DNA of 64,000 nt from Jeotgalibacillus terrae (GCF_016908195.1 NZ_JAFBDK010000013.1:32765-96764), one strand, 5' to 3'. Positions 49,545 through 59,499 are shown, counted from the stretch's first letter. Notes: generated by a model from the letters alone, not told the origin. Program-made: numbers and translations.

Positions 49545-50171
49545 TTATTTATTATGACGCTCTTCTAAAACATTCATCACATCTGCAAGCGGCAGTCCCT
49601 GCTCGCGAAGCAGCACAAGTGTATGATACAGCAGATCAGCTGTTTCCCACTTCAGTTCTTCCTTATCACGGTTTTTCGCAGCGATAATCACTTCAGCGGA
49701 CTCTTCTCCGACCTTTTTCAGGATCTTATCAACGCCTTCCTCAAACAGATACGTTGTATAAGCCCCTTCCGGACGTTCCTCGTGACGCTCGGCAATCAGC
49801 TTTTCAAGCACTGATAAAATCTGTGTGCCTGCAGTTTTTTCATCCGCTTCATAGACTGTCTCATTAAAGCATGACCGCTCACCTGTATGGCAGGCTGGAC
49901 CCGCAGGCTGAACGCGCACAACGAGTGAATCGCCGTCACAGTCAAGCTTCATTTCCACAATCTTCTGCGTATTACCGCTCGTTGCCCCTTTATGCCAGAG
50001 CTCCTGGCGTGAGCGGCTGTAAAACCATGTTTCACCTGTTTCAACTGATTTTTGATAAGACGCTTCGTTCATATACGCAACCGTCAGCACTTCACCGGTT
50101 GACGCATCCTGCACGACTGCAGGAATTAATCCCTTTTCATCAAAGCGAATGTTCCCTGTTTCAATACTCAT
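49545..50171 (-). CDS. hisI: HisIE, bifunctional phosphoribosyl-AMP cyclohydrolase / phosphoribosyl-ATP pyrophosphatase
   Basis: Residues 1-110 are HisI ([19 protein letters not shown], D-C-D-G-D and C-H-T-G-E-R-S-C-F: metal site). Residues 115-208 are HisE ([24 protein letters not shown]). It does the second and third steps of histidine synthesis. It overlaps hisF by four bases and ends the operon. Confidence 0.97.
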   Translation of the reverse strand: MSIETGNIRFDEKGLIPAVVQDASTGEVLTVAYMNEASYQKSVETGETWFYSRSRQELWHKGATSGNTQKIVEMKLDCDGDSLVVRVQPAGPACHTGERSCFNETVYEADEKTAGTQILSVLEKLIAERHEERPEGAYTTYLFEEGVDKILKKVGEESAEVIIAAKNRDKEELKWETADLLYHTLVLLREQGLPLADVMNVLEERHNK

Positions 50172-50926
50172 CTGACATTCACTCCTTCATTTCTTAAATG
50201 TGCTTTTACTTCTTTTACACTTGTTTCTTCATAGTGAAAAATGGATGCGGCAAGGGCAGCATCTGCTTTTCCATCTGTAAAAATTTCTGTGAAGTCTTCA
50301 CTGCCGCCTGCACCGCCTGAAGCAATGACCGGAATATTCACTGCTTCGCTGACTGCTTTTGTCAGCTCTACATTAAAACCTGATTTCTCGCCATCACGGT
50401 CCATTGATGTAAGCAGGATTTCTCCCGCTCCGAGTGACTCAGCTTCTTTCACCCAGTCGAGTACCAGTCTCTCTGTCGGCTTTCTCCCGCCGTGCGTATA
50501 GACGCGCCACGTGCCGGCTTCTTCGTCCCATTTCGCATCAATCGCAACAACGATGCACTGGGTGCCGAAGTATTCTGCACCTTCACGGATCAATTCCGGG
50601 CGCAGCACTGCAGCCGTGTTAAGTGACACTTTATCAGCTCCTGCACGGAGGATTCGTTTCATATCTTCAAGCGCGTTGATACCGCCGCCCACTGTAAATG
50701 GAATCGCAAGCTCTGCTGCGACACCCTGCACGACATCGACCATTGTTTTGCGACCTTCATGTGACGCTGAAATATCAAGAAACACAAGCTCATCCGCCCC
50801 CTGCTGATCATAGGCGCGGGCAAGCTCAACAGGATCTCCTGCATCTCTCAGTTCAACAAACTGAATCCCTTTCACCACACGACCTTCTTTTACATCAAGA
50901 CATGGGATAATCCTTTTTGTCAGCAT
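50168..50926 (-). CDS. hisF: HisF, imidazole glycerol phosphate synthase cyclase subunit
   Basis: The 252-residue (beta/alpha)8 barrel starts [19 protein letters not shown] and has the second phosphate-binding half [10 protein letters not shown]. Asp11 and a later D-R-D-G are the expected catalytic region. Works with HisH. Starts at the ATG overlapping the hisA stop (TGATG). Confidence 0.97.
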   Translation of the reverse strand: MLTKRIIPCLDVKEGRVVKGIQFVELRDAGDPVELARAYDQQGADELVFLDISASHEGRKTMVDVVQGVAAELAIPFTVGGGINALEDMKRILRAGADKVSLNTAAVLRPELIREGAEYFGTQCIVVAIDAKWDEEAGTWRVYTHGGRKPTERLVLDWVKEAESLGAGEILLTSMDRDGEKSGFNVELTKAVSEAVNIPVIASGGAGGSEDFTEIFTDGKADAALAASIFHYEETSVKEVKAHLRNEGVNVR

Positions 50927-51654
50927 CAAGACGTCTCCTCAATGGCCTGTTTGACAGTGAATTTATTTGTATAGATTGCTTTACCGACAATCGCACCGGC
51001 AACACCGATTCCTGATACAGCCTGCAGCGTGCGCAGATCTTCAAGTGAGCTGACGCCACCTGAAGCAATCACTTCAGCACCCGTGCACTCGGCAAGCTCA
51101 ACAACAGCATCCACATTCGGTCCGCTTAACATGCCATCCGTTGCGATATCTGTGAAGATAAACGTTTCAGCCCCAGCTTCAGCCAGCTCTTTTCCGAGGT
51201 CCACTGCTTTCAGTTCAGATGTCTCAATCCAGCCGTGTGTTGCCACGTAGCCGTTTTTCGCATCAAGACCGATCGCAATGCGGTCGCCGTATTTCTTCAG
51301 CCACTCTTTGACTAAAGCAGGATTCGTTACTGCAAGACTTCCAATAATCACGCGGTCCACACCCTGATCAAGATAGTGCACAACGTCTTCTTCTGTACGA
51401 ATACCACCGCCAACCTGTACGCGTGCCGGCAGTTCTTTTACCACGCGCTCAACAAATACATCATTCACGCGCTTGCCGTCTTTCGCACCGTCAAGGTCAA
51501 CCATATGAATCCATTCTGCACCTTCATCAACAAACTGCTTTGCCATATCAAACGGTGAATCACCGTAAATGGTTTCCTGCGCATAATCGCCCTGTGTCAG
51601 GCGCACACACTTTCCGCCTCTCATATCAATCGCCGGATAAACTGTGAAACTCAT
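50926..51654 (-). CDS. hisA: HisA, ProFAR isomerase
   Basis: The 242-residue barrel protein starts [17 protein letters not shown] and has I-A-S-G-G-V-S-S and I-V-G-K-A-I-Y. Catalyses the Amadori rearrangement step. Overlaps hisH stop by four bases. Confidence 0.97.
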   Translation of the reverse strand: MSFTVYPAIDMRGGKCVRLTQGDYAQETIYGDSPFDMAKQFVDEGAEWIHMVDLDGAKDGKRVNDVFVERVVKELPARVQVGGGIRTEEDVVHYLDQGVDRVIIGSLAVTNPALVKEWLKKYGDRIAIGLDAKNGYVATHGWIETSELKAVDLGKELAEAGAETFIFTDIATDGMLSGPNVDAVVELAECTGAEVIASGGVSSLEDLRTLQAVSGIGVAGAIVGKAIYTNKFTVKQAIEETS

Positions 51655-52286
51655 ACTTCCACCTCCGTATTTTGTACATACTGCGTATAGTTTTTCAATA
51701 ATGCCATGCCAAGATCACCGCTTTTTTCCGGGTGAAACTGCATGCCGAATACATTTCCCTTACCAACAACTGCAGGAACTTCCCCGAAATAATCACAGGA
51801 TGCGATCAGTGCGTCGCGGTCTTCATTAGTCACATAGTACGAGTGCACGAAATAGACATGATCCGCTTCCACATCAGCCGTCAGTGGCGAGTCCTGATGA
51901 AACATCAACTTATTCCAGCCCATATGTGGAACCTTATAGCGCTCACCATTTGACTCGCCGGAAAACTTCACTGCCTTTCCTTTTAAAAGACCGAGGCCGC
52001 TGAATACGCCATTTTCTTCACTTTCATCAAATAACAGCTGCATCCCAAGGCAGATGCCCAGAATCGGCTTGCCAGCATGCGCCTGTTCTTTGATAAAACC
52101 AGACAGATTTGTTTCATCCAGCAGCTTCATTGCGTCACGAAACGCACCAACACCCGGTAAAATCAGTCCGTCTGTTTTTTCAAGCTGCTCTTTTTTATCA
52201 CTGATGATATACGGAACGCCAATCCGCTCCAGCGCTTTACTCACGCTGAACAGATTTCCCATTCCATAATCGACAATTCCGATCAT
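51651..52286 (-). CDS. hisH: HisH, imidazole glycerol phosphate synthase amidotransferase subunit
   Basis: The 211-residue class I glutaminase has Y-G-M-G-N-L near the start, [17 protein letters not shown] (Cys nucleophile) and the C-terminal Q-F-H-P-E-K-S with His/Glu. Supplies ammonia to HisF. Confidence 0.97.
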   Translation of the reverse strand: MIGIVDYGMGNLFSVSKALERIGVPYIISDKKEQLEKTDGLILPGVGAFRDAMKLLDETNLSGFIKEQAHAGKPILGICLGMQLLFDESEENGVFSGLGLLKGKAVKFSGESNGERYKVPHMGWNKLMFHQDSPLTADVEADHVYFVHSYYVTNEDRDALIASCDYFGEVPAVVGKGNVFGMQFHPEKSGDLGMALLKNYTQYVQNTEVEV

Positions 52287-52877
52287 TTACAACATCCCTT
52301 TCGTTGATGGCACACCTTTAACACGCGGATCAATCTGAGTCGCCTCATCAAGCGCACGTCCAAGCGCTTTAAAAACAGCCTCAATCATATGATGCGTATT
52401 GAACCCGTAATGTACATTGACATGAAGATTCATGCGGGCTTCAATCGCAAGCTTCCAGAGAAACTCATGGACTAATTCCACATCAAAATTGCCGACCCGT
52501 TCAGCCGGAAATTCAGCATTCATCACTAAATGCGGACGGTTACTCAAGTCGACTGTTACCTGCGCAAGCGCCTCATCCATTGGAACAAATGCGTTACCGT
52601 AACGCTTGATCCCTTTTTTATCTCCGAGGGCTTCAAGCAATGCCTGTCCGAGTACAATGCCGATATCTTCTGTGGTATGGTGTCCGTCAATATCCACGTC
52701 GCCGCGGCCTTCAACTGTGAGGTCGAAGTGGCCGTGCTTTGTGAAGAGGTCTAGCATATGGGTCATGAATGGGACGTCTGTCTTGATATCACTTTTCCCT
52801 TCCCCGTCGATGTTAAGCGCGAGGGCGATGTTTGTTTCGTTGGTTTTTCTTTTTAATGATGCTTTTCGTTCGGTCAT
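52287..52877 (-). CDS. hisB: HisB, imidazoleglycerol-phosphate dehydratase
   Basis: The 196-residue protein has the metal-binding motifs [12 protein letters not shown] and F-N-T-H-H-M-I-E-A, plus [10 protein letters not shown]. Start at ATG 52877 because GGAG lies eight bases before; the GTG three codons earlier overlaps that site. Separated from hisD by a 480-bp gap full of repeats, so operon continuity across it is uncertain. Confidence 0.96.
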   Translation of the reverse strand: MTERKASLKRKTNETNIALALNIDGEGKSDIKTDVPFMTHMLDLFTKHGHFDLTVEGRGDVDIDGHHTTEDIGIVLGQALLEALGDKKGIKRYGNAFVPMDEALAQVTVDLSNRPHLVMNAEFPAERVGNFDVELVHEFLWKLAIEARMNLHVNVHYGFNTHHMIEAVFKALGRALDEATQIDPRVKGVPSTKGML

Positions 52878-52929
52878 GTTGGCCACTCCTTTGTATGTAT
52901 GGCAGTTATATTTATGCTTTAATAACCTG

Positions 52930-53057
52930 GCTGAAGATTGGAGCTCCAGGGGGACGCTTTCCGGACGGTGGTTGCTGAGCCTCCTTGGCTGCGCCTGCGG
53001 GGTCTCAGCTTCCCACTAATCGTCCCGGAGTCGCCCCCTTCCGCTCCAATCATCAGC
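52930..53057. repeat. Structured intergenic repeat, family B copy 1
   Basis: About 128 bp. Ends pair as GCTGAaGATTGGAGC/GCTCCAATCaTCAGC. The core has GTTGCTGAGCCTCCTTGGC and GGGGTCTCAGCTTCCC, a diverged relative of the family A core read in the opposite direction. Confidence 0.8.
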
Positions 53058-53223
53058 TGTGCAGATATACTAATGGTACTCGATAAGAAAACACCTATTA
53101 ACTAGAATCTAAAATCTTATAAGGAGTCTACCCATCCTTTAATACCAACCACTCTAAGTATTTAAGTTTGTTACTTATACCAATTCTTTAGTATACAAAA
53201 ATACTTCAAATATACCTTATTCA

Positions 53224-53344
53224 GCTGAGCATTCGGAGGACGGAGACTCCCGCCCCAGGAAGGGACAGGTGAGACCCCGCAGAGCGAAGCTCGAGGAGGC
53301 TCACCGCCCGGGGGCAGGAAAGCGCAGTCCTCCGAAGGCTCAGC
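53224..53344 (+). repeat. Structured intergenic repeat, family A copy 2
   Basis: About 121 bp. Core nearly identical to copy 1, but ends are GCTGAGC/GCTCAGC and TCGGAGGAC/GTCCTCCGA: both sides differ from copy 1 and still pair. Adjacent to the hisD stop. Confidence 0.9.
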
Positions 53345-53360
53345 GGTTCTTATACGTAGA

Positions 53361-54629
53361 TCAGCTTCTATATCTCGCCTCAATCGCTCTCGCATGTGCC
53401 TCGAGGCCTTCAAGACGGGCGAATTTTGCTACTTTGCTGCCGTGCTCGTCAAAGGCTGCTTTGCTGTAGGAGATGATGCTCGACTTTTTGACGAAGTCAT
53501 CAACTGACAGCGGGCTCGAGAATCGGGCAGTGCCGCTTGTAGGCAGGGTATGGTTAGGTCCCGCAAAGTAGTCTCCGATCGGCTCAGAGCTGTAGCGCCC
53601 GACGAAGATCGCGCCTGCATGGCGGATTTTACCGATGAGCTCCATCGCATTTTCCGTCTGCACTTCAAGGTGCTCAGGCGCGATCTGATTGACTGCTTCT
53701 ACTGCCTCATCAATCGATTCCGCTACATAGATTGCACTGTGTTCTTCGATTGCCACGCGCGCCATTTCATGCCTTGGCAGTTCGTTTAACTGTAATTTAA
53801 CTTCTTTCTGAACAGCCTCAGCAAGCGATCGTGAAGTCGTCACAAGATTGGCCTGGGACAATTCACCATGTTCTGCCTGGGATAATAGATCCGCTGCGAC
53901 CTCATGTGCAACAGCTGTGTCGTCTGCAAGTACCGTCACGTCACTCGGACCTGCGATCATATCAATATCAACAATCCCGAATACTTCCCTTTTTGCTAAG
54001 GCAACAAAGATATTTCCGGGACCCGTAATTTTATCTACAGGGTCAATCGTTTCTGTGCCGTAAGCAAGCGCCGCGACTGCCTGGGCGCCGCCGATTTTAT
54101 AGATTTCTCTTACACCGGCAAGCCGGGCTGCTGCAAGAACGCCTGCCGGTACTTTACCATCTCTCCCTGGAGGTGTGACCATTACGATCCGCTTCACACC
54201 TGCAACCTGGGCCGGAATGGCATTCATCAGAACGGATGAAGGATAGGCAGCTGTTCCACCGGGTACATAGATACCGGCCGCATCAAGTGCCGTTACTTTT
54301 TGTCCAAGCAGTGTACCGTTTTCCTCAGTCGTCATCCATGACTGCTGGACCTGCTTTTCATGAAAAGAACGGATATTATTTGAAGCTTCCTGCAAAATCG
54401 CAAGCAGTTCTTCATCGAGCTCCAGTAATGCTGCATCCACTTCATCATCCGTCACTCTTAATGACTCAAGCTTTACACCGTCAAACTGCTCCGTGTAAAA
54501 GCGGACGGCTTCGTCACCTTTCTTCTTCACCTGATCAATAATCTCCTGCACACTCTTCCGCTGCGCCTCAGTCCCCTGATCAAGCGACTGGCGCGGAATC
54601 TTGTCTTCATTTAGAAAACGAATCTTCAT
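53361..54629 (-). CDS. hisD: HisD, histidinol dehydrogenase
   Basis: The 422-residue protein has the family motif segments [27 protein letters not shown] and D-L-L-S-Q-A-E-H-G, with zinc ligands expected there and near the C-terminal [10 protein letters not shown]. The start at 54629 is chosen from homology (M-K-I-R-F-L-N); the frame stays open to 54839 only because it crosses repeat B copy 2. Does the last two oxidations to histidine. Confidence 0.96.
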   Translation of the reverse strand: MKIRFLNEDKIPRQSLDQGTEAQRKSVQEIIDQVKKKGDEAVRFYTEQFDGVKLESLRVTDDEVDAALLELDEELLAILQEASNNIRSFHEKQVQQSWMTTEENGTLLGQKVTALDAAGIYVPGGTAAYPSSVLMNAIPAQVAGVKRIVMVTPPGRDGKVPAGVLAAARLAGVREIYKIGGAQAVAALAYGTETIDPVDKITGPGNIFVALAKREVFGIVDIDMIAGPSDVTVLADDTAVAHEVAADLLSQAEHGELSQANLVTTSRSLAEAVQKEVKLQLNELPRHEMARVAIEEHSAIYVAESIDEAVEAVNQIAPEHLEVQTENAMELIGKIRHAGAIFVGRYSSEPIGDYFAGPNHTLPTSGTARFSSPLSVDDFVKKSSIISYSKAAFDEHGSKVAKFARLEGLEAHARAIEARYRS

Positions 54630-54681
54630 ATCAAGCATTTCCTTTCTCATTACAAAATGGGATGAATAGGTATGATCCGCA

Positions 54682-54822
54682 GCGCTGATCGCAGTGGAAG
54701 GCGGCGACTCCGGGACGATTAGAGGGAAGCTGAGACCCCACAGCCGAAGGCGAGGGATCAAGATTGGACCACGTAACGGTCCACCGTCCGGAAAGCGTCC
54801 GCCTGGAACGTAGATCAGGCGC
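54682..54822. repeat. Structured intergenic repeat, family B copy 2
   Basis: About 140 bp between hisG and hisD. Ends pair as GCGCTGATC/GATCAGGCGC and AGGCGG/CCGCCT; the core has GACTCCGGGACGATTAGAGG and AGCTGAGACCCCACAGCC. Contains an extra segment near 54757-54780. Confidence 0.75.
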
Positions 54823-54844
54823 CAGCTTGTTAAAATCATACTGA

Positions 54845-55471
54845 TTATCCGTTCACAACCTTCTCAAGCCTGTCCGTCATTTCACTGATCCGGTCATGCA
54901 TCAGGCGGTAACTCACCGGATTGGCAATCAGCCGTGACGTAATATCCACAATATGCTCGTACTCTACCAGGCCGTTTTCCTTTAACGTACGGCCAGTCGA
55001 CACGATATCCACAATCCGGTCCGTCAGTCCGATAATCGGTGCAATCTCAATCGAACCGTTCAGCTTAATGATCTCAACCTGCTCGCCCTGTTCTCTGAAA
55101 TAAGACGATGCGACATTCGGATACTTTGTTGCGATCCGTGGGGCCACTTCATTCATTTCCGTATCAGGAAGCCCTGCTACCGCTAAATAGCAGTGGCTGA
55201 TTTTCAAGTCCAGCAGTTCATATACGTGCCGCTCTTCTTCAAGCATCACGTCTTTACCGGCAATGCCGATATCCGCTACTCCATGCTCCACATAAGTCGG
55301 AACGTCCATCGGTTTTGCTAAAATAAAGCGCAGATTCTCTTCCGGCACTTCAATGATCAGCTTTCTCGAATCATCAAATTCAGGCGGCAGGTTGTAGCCA
55401 GCCTCCTTCAGCATGACGACCGCTTCTTCAAATATACGCCCTTTAGGCATGGCAATCGTTAATTCCTTCAT
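54845..55471 (-). CDS. hisG: HisG, ATP phosphoribosyltransferase (short form)
   Basis: The 208-residue protein ([11 protein letters not shown] start; [19 protein letters not shown]) is the short HisG, which needs HisZ. First step of histidine synthesis. Overlaps hisZ by four bases. Confidence 0.97.
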   Translation of the reverse strand: MKELTIAMPKGRIFEEAVVMLKEAGYNLPPEFDDSRKLIIEVPEENLRFILAKPMDVPTYVEHGVADIGIAGKDVMLEEERHVYELLDLKISHCYLAVAGLPDTEMNEVAPRIATKYPNVASSYFREQGEQVEIIKLNGSIEIAPIIGLTDRIVDIVSTGRTLKENGLVEYEHIVDITSRLIANPVSYRLMHDRISEMTDRLEKVVNG

Positions 55472-56631
55472 GCCTGATCCCCTGCCTTTCCAATAAACGA
55501 ATACACTTCTTTAAATCCTGCAGTAAAACTGTCCAGGTCTGTGACACCTTTTACATCCTGTACGATCACAGGCTGTTGATTCTCTCTGAATTCGGCCGCT
55601 TTTGCCGCAGCTTCTTTTCTCCGTTCAGCTGAAAATAAGATGAGTGCCGGCTGAGCCTGTACCACACTTTTGCCGAGCGCTTCCATCAGGTAATCCATTC
55701 TGATGCCAAACCCTGTTGCGCCCACTTCCGCACCAAATTTCTTCAGCAGGTTATCATAACGCCCACCGTTACCGAGTACGAATCCTACGTTATCTGCGTA
55801 TACTTCAAACAGAACGCCCGTATAATACGACATATGACTAACGAGTGACACATCCATTTTCACATAATCCTCAACGCCATAATCCTTTAACACTGACAAT
55901 AATTCCTCAAGCTCCCGCAGTGCACCGCGCCCGCCTTCTCCTTCTAAAAGGGCTTCCGCTTTCTCAATCGATCCGCCATTACCCTGAATATGAAGAACAT
56001 CAATCAGTCTCTTTTTATCAATAGAAGAAAGCGGCAATGAGTCAACATGCTTTCTGTAGCCTACATAATTCTTTTCATAAAGGTGTTTCCTTAACTTTTC
56101 AGCACGTTCTTCTGTACCGACAATCTGCAGAAACAGCTCCTGTAGAAAGCCGACATGACCGACTGCAATTGTGAAGTCTTTCAGACCAGAGGCTTTCAGA
56201 ACTGAAGCCATAAGTGCAATTGTTTCAGCGTCCGCACTGACAGTTGAATCACCGATCAGCTCTACGCCAATCTGTTCAAATTCAGCAGGTCTCCCACCTT
56301 CACGCTGTTGTGCACGGAACAGATTTGCTGCATACGCAAGTCTCAGTGGATTGCGGTCTTTTAACAGCTTTGATGCTGCAACACGTGCAATCGGTGTTGT
56401 CATATCAGGGCGTAACACTAATGTTCTGCCCTGCTGATCAAGCAGTTTGAATAGCTGCTGATCTAAAATGGCTGATGCTTCGCCGACTGTTTCGTCGTAT
56501 TCAAGGGCCGGTGTTTCCATGAATTCATAGCCCCAGTTCATCATTTCGTTTTCAATGTTCATGCGGATTTCTTTTTTCAAGCTATATAAATGAGGAAACG
56601 TATCTCTCATTCCGATCGGTTTTTCAAACAT
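55468..56631 (-). CDS. hisZ: HisZ, ATP phosphoribosyltransferase regulatory subunit
   Basis: The ~387-residue protein is HisRS-like ([45 protein letters not shown]) without the tRNA-binding parts. It activates short HisG. The start is uncertain: ATG at 56631 fits the family start M-F-E-K-P, while GTG codons at 56646 and 56655 are alternatives. First gene of the his operon. Confidence 0.94.
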   Translation of the reverse strand: MFEKPIGMRDTFPHLYSLKKEIRMNIENEMMNWGYEFMETPALEYDETVGEASAILDQQLFKLLDQQGRTLVLRPDMTTPIARVAASKLLKDRNPLRLAYAANLFRAQQREGGRPAEFEQIGVELIGDSTVSADAETIALMASVLKASGLKDFTIAVGHVGFLQELFLQIVGTEERAEKLRKHLYEKNYVGYRKHVDSLPLSSIDKKRLIDVLHIQGNGGSIEKAEALLEGEGGRGALRELEELLSVLKDYGVEDYVKMDVSLVSHMSYYTGVLFEVYADNVGFVLGNGGRYDNLLKKFGAEVGATGFGIRMDYLMEALGKSVVQAQPALILFSAERRKEAAAKAAEFRENQQPVIVQDVKGVTDLDSFTAGFKEVYSFIGKAGDQA

Positions 56632-56683
56632 AAACAGCTTTGACACCGTCTCCACAACCTTTCATGAATTGGTTATCTGAAAC

Positions 56684-56812
56684 GCTGACCCTTTCCGGTG
56701 AGGGCTGCGCTTTCCTGCCCCCGGGCGGTGAGCCTCCTCGAGCTGCGCTCTGCGGGGTCTCACCTGTCCCTTTCTGGGGCGGGAGTCTCCGCCCTCCACT
56801 CCAAGGGTCAGC
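56684..56812 (-). repeat. Structured intergenic repeat, family A copy 3 (inverted)
   Basis: About 129 bp. Core matches copies 1 and 2 on the opposite strand; ends pair as GCTGACCCTT/AAGGGTCAGC, a third version of the outer stem. Just upstream of hisZ. Confidence 0.9.
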
Positions 56813-57086
56813 TCAGTATAAGTAATAGTAAATTGATCGTAAAAAACAAAGTTTGTTGCATTAAATATTGTCATTAAGCGTATCTAATCATTATACCCTA
56901 TCAAGCTCGTAATACTCGAATAATTGACTGAATCCTTTAGTTCGCTAATACGATAACAAAATAAAGATATTGTGTAGTTTACTAGGGATGGGGTGGTTAG
57001 TCAAGGGGTGTGTTTCGACGTGTATGCGGTGATGCATCAGCGTATTTGAATATGAAATGGTCGTTTAGCGCGGGACACACGTAATG

Positions 57087-57158
57087 CTTTAAGAAACTAA
57101 GGTTTGTTTCCTAAGTGCGTGAAGAGCGGCTTCGCTTTTCACAGGCTTCAGTTGTAGT
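57087..57158 (+). repeat. Dispersed ~70-bp intergenic element, copy 2
   Basis: CTTTAAGAAACTAAGG, CCTAAGTGCGTGAAG, GCGGCTTCGCTT, then CAGTTGTAGTG, in the same order as the copy at 49237-49306 on the other strand. Confidence 0.75.
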
Positions 57159-57265
57159 GTTTTGGCTTGTAGCTGTCACGTTTTTGCCTCCAGCTGTAGG
57201 ATACACCAGGGTTTGCTGTAGTGAGACGTGCCATAGTTGTAATGAGACAGCCCGCAGCTGCAGTG
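57153..57265. repeat. Degenerate repeats with 21/22-bp phase, array 3
   Basis: TGTAG/TGTAA/TGCAG recurs at 57153, 57195, 57217, 57238 and 57259: steps of 42, 22, 21 and 21, with AGTGAG after several of them. Partly overlaps the end of the dispersed element. Confidence 0.65.
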
Positions 57266-57307
57266 AGCCACCGCCACGATCCTCGCTGCAAAAGCTCAGC
57301 CATACTA

Positions 57308-57334
57308 AAAAAAGACACCTCCCTAAGGAGATGT
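57308..57334 (-). terminator. Terminator of the SurA-N-like lipoprotein gene
   Basis: GACACCTCC and GGAGATGTC pair around CTAA; a T7 run follows on the minus strand. Confidence 0.85.
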
Positions 57335-57345
57335 CTCTCGATCAT

Positions 57346-58125
57346 TTAGATCATAGTTTCAATTTCTGCTTCTGCTTTCAGCTCTTCAAGGTGAGCCATC
57401 AGTAGTTCCTGCTGTTGCTGATCAGTCAGGATTGTTACGATTTGGTCACGTGTTTCTTCAAGCGGAGGTACTTCCTGTCCAGCTTCTTCACCCTGGGCAG
57501 CTGCCTCGTCATAGTATGTCTGGATTTCTTCGTCAGTCGGCTCTTCCACTGGAGCTACCTGTTCGATATACTTATCGAATTTAATTGAATCAGCCATACG
57601 CTCACGGAGTTCAGCTTCTTCCATACCCTGTGCTGTCATAATTTCGTTCAGGGCTTCTTCACCGCCGTTTTGCTCAGCAAATGTTGCGTATTCCTCGTTG
57701 ATCTCTTCTTCACTTGCTTCAAGTCCAGCTTCTTCTGCTTTTTGAAGAATCAGTGTCTGATTCGTCAGCAGTTCAATTGTCTGTGTTTTAATCTGTTCTG
57801 CTGCTTCTTCAGTCGTAGGATCCTGACCCATACGCTGGAAGTTGTTTTGTGCAGATCCAAGTGCTTGATTGTATTCTGCACCCAGAATTTCTTCACCGTT
57901 AATTGTCATAACGACTTCATCTTCAGCAACCTGCTGTTCTTCAAGTGCAGCCTGCATGTCTTCCATAGCCTGCTGTTGTTCTTCAGTCGCCTGCTGCTCT
58001 TCAGCAGTTGGTTCTTCTGTTCCTTCAGCTTCTGTATTTGCCGCTTCTTCATCATCACTGCATGCCGCTAGCCCTAGTGCCAGTGCACCTGCAGCGAAAG
58101 GAAGAAAGATTTTTTTAAAGTTCAT
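57346..58125 (-). CDS. SurA/PrsA N-terminal-domain-like lipoprotein
   Basis: The 259-residue protein has a signal peptide with lipobox L-A-A-C (Cys22), an acidic Glu/Gln/Thr-rich linker (23-65), then a helical SurA_N-type chaperone domain (E-V-V-M-T-I-N-G-E-E-I-L; E-L-L-T-N-Q-T-L-I-L-Q-K-A-E-E-A-G). The peptidyl-prolyl isomerase domain of PrsA is missing. Probably an extracytoplasmic folding helper. The very acidic, low-Lys composition would suit a salt-tolerant organism, which is an inference. Confidence 0.85.
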   Translation of the reverse strand: MNFKKIFLPFAAGALALGLAACSDDEEAANTEAEGTEEPTAEEQQATEEQQQAMEDMQAALEEQQVAEDEVVMTINGEEILGAEYNQALGSAQNNFQRMGQDPTTEEAAEQIKTQTIELLTNQTLILQKAEEAGLEASEEEINEEYATFAEQNGGEEALNEIMTAQGMEEAELRERMADSIKFDKYIEQVAPVEEPTDEEIQTYYDEAAAQGEEAGQEVPPLEETRDQIVTILTDQQQQELLMAHLEELKAEAEIETMI

Positions 58126-58280
58126 TTCGGTAAAACCCCTTTCGAATTTCCAAAATCTCTAATTTCTAAGCCTAGATTGCATTGTAACGAATATTAGAGA
58201 AAAAGCAAACCTTTAACACTTATTTTCACTAAATTGAAACATCGGTGTAACGAAGTTGGGGTCTGTCCCAGCCTCACTTT

Positions 58281-58333
58281 AAGTTAACCTTTATAAAAAT
58301 TAGGTTGACTTAAAAATCACTGTCCAATATAAT
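58281..58333 (+). promoter_or_regulatory. BirA (biotin) operator overlapping the bioY promoter
   Basis: TAAGTTAACC and GGTTGACTTA form an inverted repeat with a 13-bp AT-rich spacer, the layout of Bacillus BirA operators. The right arm supplies -35 TTGACT (58305-58310), and TATAAT lies at 58328-58333 with a 17-bp spacer. BirA with biotinyl-AMP would block this promoter. Confidence 0.9.
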
Positions 58334-58381
58334 TTGGTTTGTACATCATACAATACATATTAAATGAAAAGAGGAATGAAC

Positions 58382-58972
58382 ATGGTTAAATCACCCGTTC
58401 ACGGAATGGTGCTGGCATCACTTTTTGCTGCACTGATGGCAATTGGCGCTAATATTACTTCAATTGTGCCGATCCTTGTGATTGGCAATGTGCCGGTCAC
58501 GCTGCAGACTGTTGTCTGTCTGATTGCAGGTATCCTGCTTGGTAAGAAGTGGGGTCCGATTGCAATGACTGTTTACTTAATGATTGGTCTTGCTGGTATG
58601 CCTGTATTTGCAGGTTGGGGAGGCGGTCTTGGTACGCTGATCAGTCCTACATTCGGATTTATTCTTTCTTATATTGTCGTTGCCTGGTTTGTCGGTTGGA
58701 TGACTGAAAAGCATAAGTCGTTTGCAGTACTGGTGGCAGCAGCGCTGATCGGTTCTGTGATCAATTACGTGCTTGGAACCAACTGGATGTATATGGCATA
58801 TAAACTCTGGTTTAACGCTCCGGAAGGGTTCACGTATACGATGGCATGGGTATGGATGCTGCCGACGATTCCCAAGGATATTATTCTTTCGTTCGTGGCA
58901 GCGGTTGTCGGGGCAAAGATGCTTCAGGTATTCCCGCAAACGCGCGTGGCAAAATCAAGTATTCCAGCTTAA
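58382..58972 (+). CDS. bioY: BioY, biotin transporter substrate-binding (S) component
   Basis: The 196-residue membrane protein has several hydrophobic segments and the BioY motifs G-N-V-P-V-T-L-Q-T, G-x-x-G-M-P-V-F-A-G-x-G-G-G and P-T-x-G-F-I. It takes up biotin, usually with an ECF module encoded elsewhere. AGAGGA lies eight bases before the ATG. Biotin-regulated by the upstream operator. Confidence 0.95.
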   Translation: MVKSPVHGMVLASLFAALMAIGANITSIVPILVIGNVPVTLQTVVCLIAGILLGKKWGPIAMTVYLMIGLAGMPVFAGWGGGLGTLISPTFGFILSYIVVAWFVGWMTEKHKSFAVLVAAALIGSVINYVLGTNWMYMAYKLWFNAPEGFTYTMAWVWMLPTIPKDIILSFVAAVVGAKMLQVFPQTRVAKSSIPA

Positions 58973-58976
58973 ATAC

Positions 58977-59013
58977 AAAAAGAGCAGAGGAGTTAATCCT
59001 GCTGCTCTTTTTT
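58977..59013. terminator. Terminator between convergent bioY and yvoF
   Basis: AGAGCAG and CTGCTCT with inner AGGA/TCCT pairing, and A/T runs on both sides, so it can serve both genes. Confidence 0.85.
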
Positions 59014-59499
59014 CTGTTCAGGCATTTTAATAATCTGCATCGGGTTGCCCCCTGCAAATGCACCAGCCGGCACGTCACGATGAACGAGTGTGGCAGCTGA
59101 AATCACTGCGCCGTCTCCGATTACAACGCCGGGCAGGACAGTTGAGTTGGCGCCAATCATGACATTATCGCCTATGATCACTTCACCAAGCCTGTATTCC
59201 TCAACGAGATATTCATGCGCCAGAATTGTAGAGTTATAGCCAATAATCGTATTCCGGCCTACTTTAATCATTTCAGGATAAAGTGTATCCGGCATCACCA
59301 TGAGCGCAAAAGCTGTCTTTTCGCCGACTTTCATGCCAAGCAGGTTCCGATACAGCCAGTTTTTCACACTGAAAAACGGTGTATACCTAGCCGTTTGCAA
59401 TACAACAAAGTTGCGTGCCACTTTAAAAAACGAAACGGTTTTATAGAGCTGCCAAAGCGAGTTTGATCCTTCTACAGGATAACGCTTCGTTCTTCTCAT
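58993..59499 (-). CDS. yvoF: Hexapeptide-repeat acyltransferase, YvoF-like
   Basis: The 168-residue protein has left-handed beta-helix repeats (V-I-I-G-D-N-V-M-I-G-A-N-S-T-V-L-P-G-V-V) typical of acetyltransferases. Last gene of hprK-lgt-yvoD-ppaX-yvoF, as in B. subtilis. Acceptor unknown. Overlaps ppaX by four bases. Confidence 0.9.
   Translation of the reverse strand: MRRTKRYPVEGSNSLWQLYKTVSFFKVARNFVVLQTARYTPFFSVKNWLYRNLLGMKVGEKTAFALMVMPDTLYPEMIKVGRNTIIGYNSTILAHEYLVEEYRLGEVIIGDNVMIGANSTVLPGVVIGDGAVISAATLVHRDVPAGAFAGGNPMQIIKMPEQKKEQQD

Larger units (their letters stand above)
52878..53360. other. Gap between hisB and hisD with two structured repeats
   Basis: About 480 bp without a gene: repeat B copy 1, an AT-rich stretch (about 53060-53220) with no clear feature, and repeat A copy 2. 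It splits a normally compact operon. Confidence 0.8.
56632..57345. other. Long gap upstream of hisZ
   Basis: About 710 bp without a gene. It holds repeat A copy 3, a possible his -10 (TATAAT read leftward, 56890-56895; no good -35 seen), AT-rich sequence to about 57060, the dispersed 70-bp element, the third 21/22-bp array and a terminator. No T-box motif is visible. Confidence 0.75.

Noticed and set aside
49319..49687. Plus-strand open frames over the gap before hisI
   Set aside because: They follow the 21/22-bp array and the opposite strand of hisI, with no ribosome site.
54630..54839. N-terminal extension of hisD to 54839
   Set aside because: The extra 70 residues are translation of repeat B copy 2 and have no family match; the true start is near 54629.
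56632..57345. T-box leader upstream of hisZ
   Set aside because: No T-box (AGGGTGG-like) motif or specifier-loop structure was found.
57115..57405. 96-residue plus-strand frame over array 3 and the terminator
   Set aside because: It crosses a clear terminator and the end of the lipoprotein gene and has repeat-like composition.
57670..58071. Cysteine/phenylalanine-rich plus-strand frame opposite the lipoprotein gene
   Set aside because: It is the shadow of Glu/Gln/Ala codons on the other strand.
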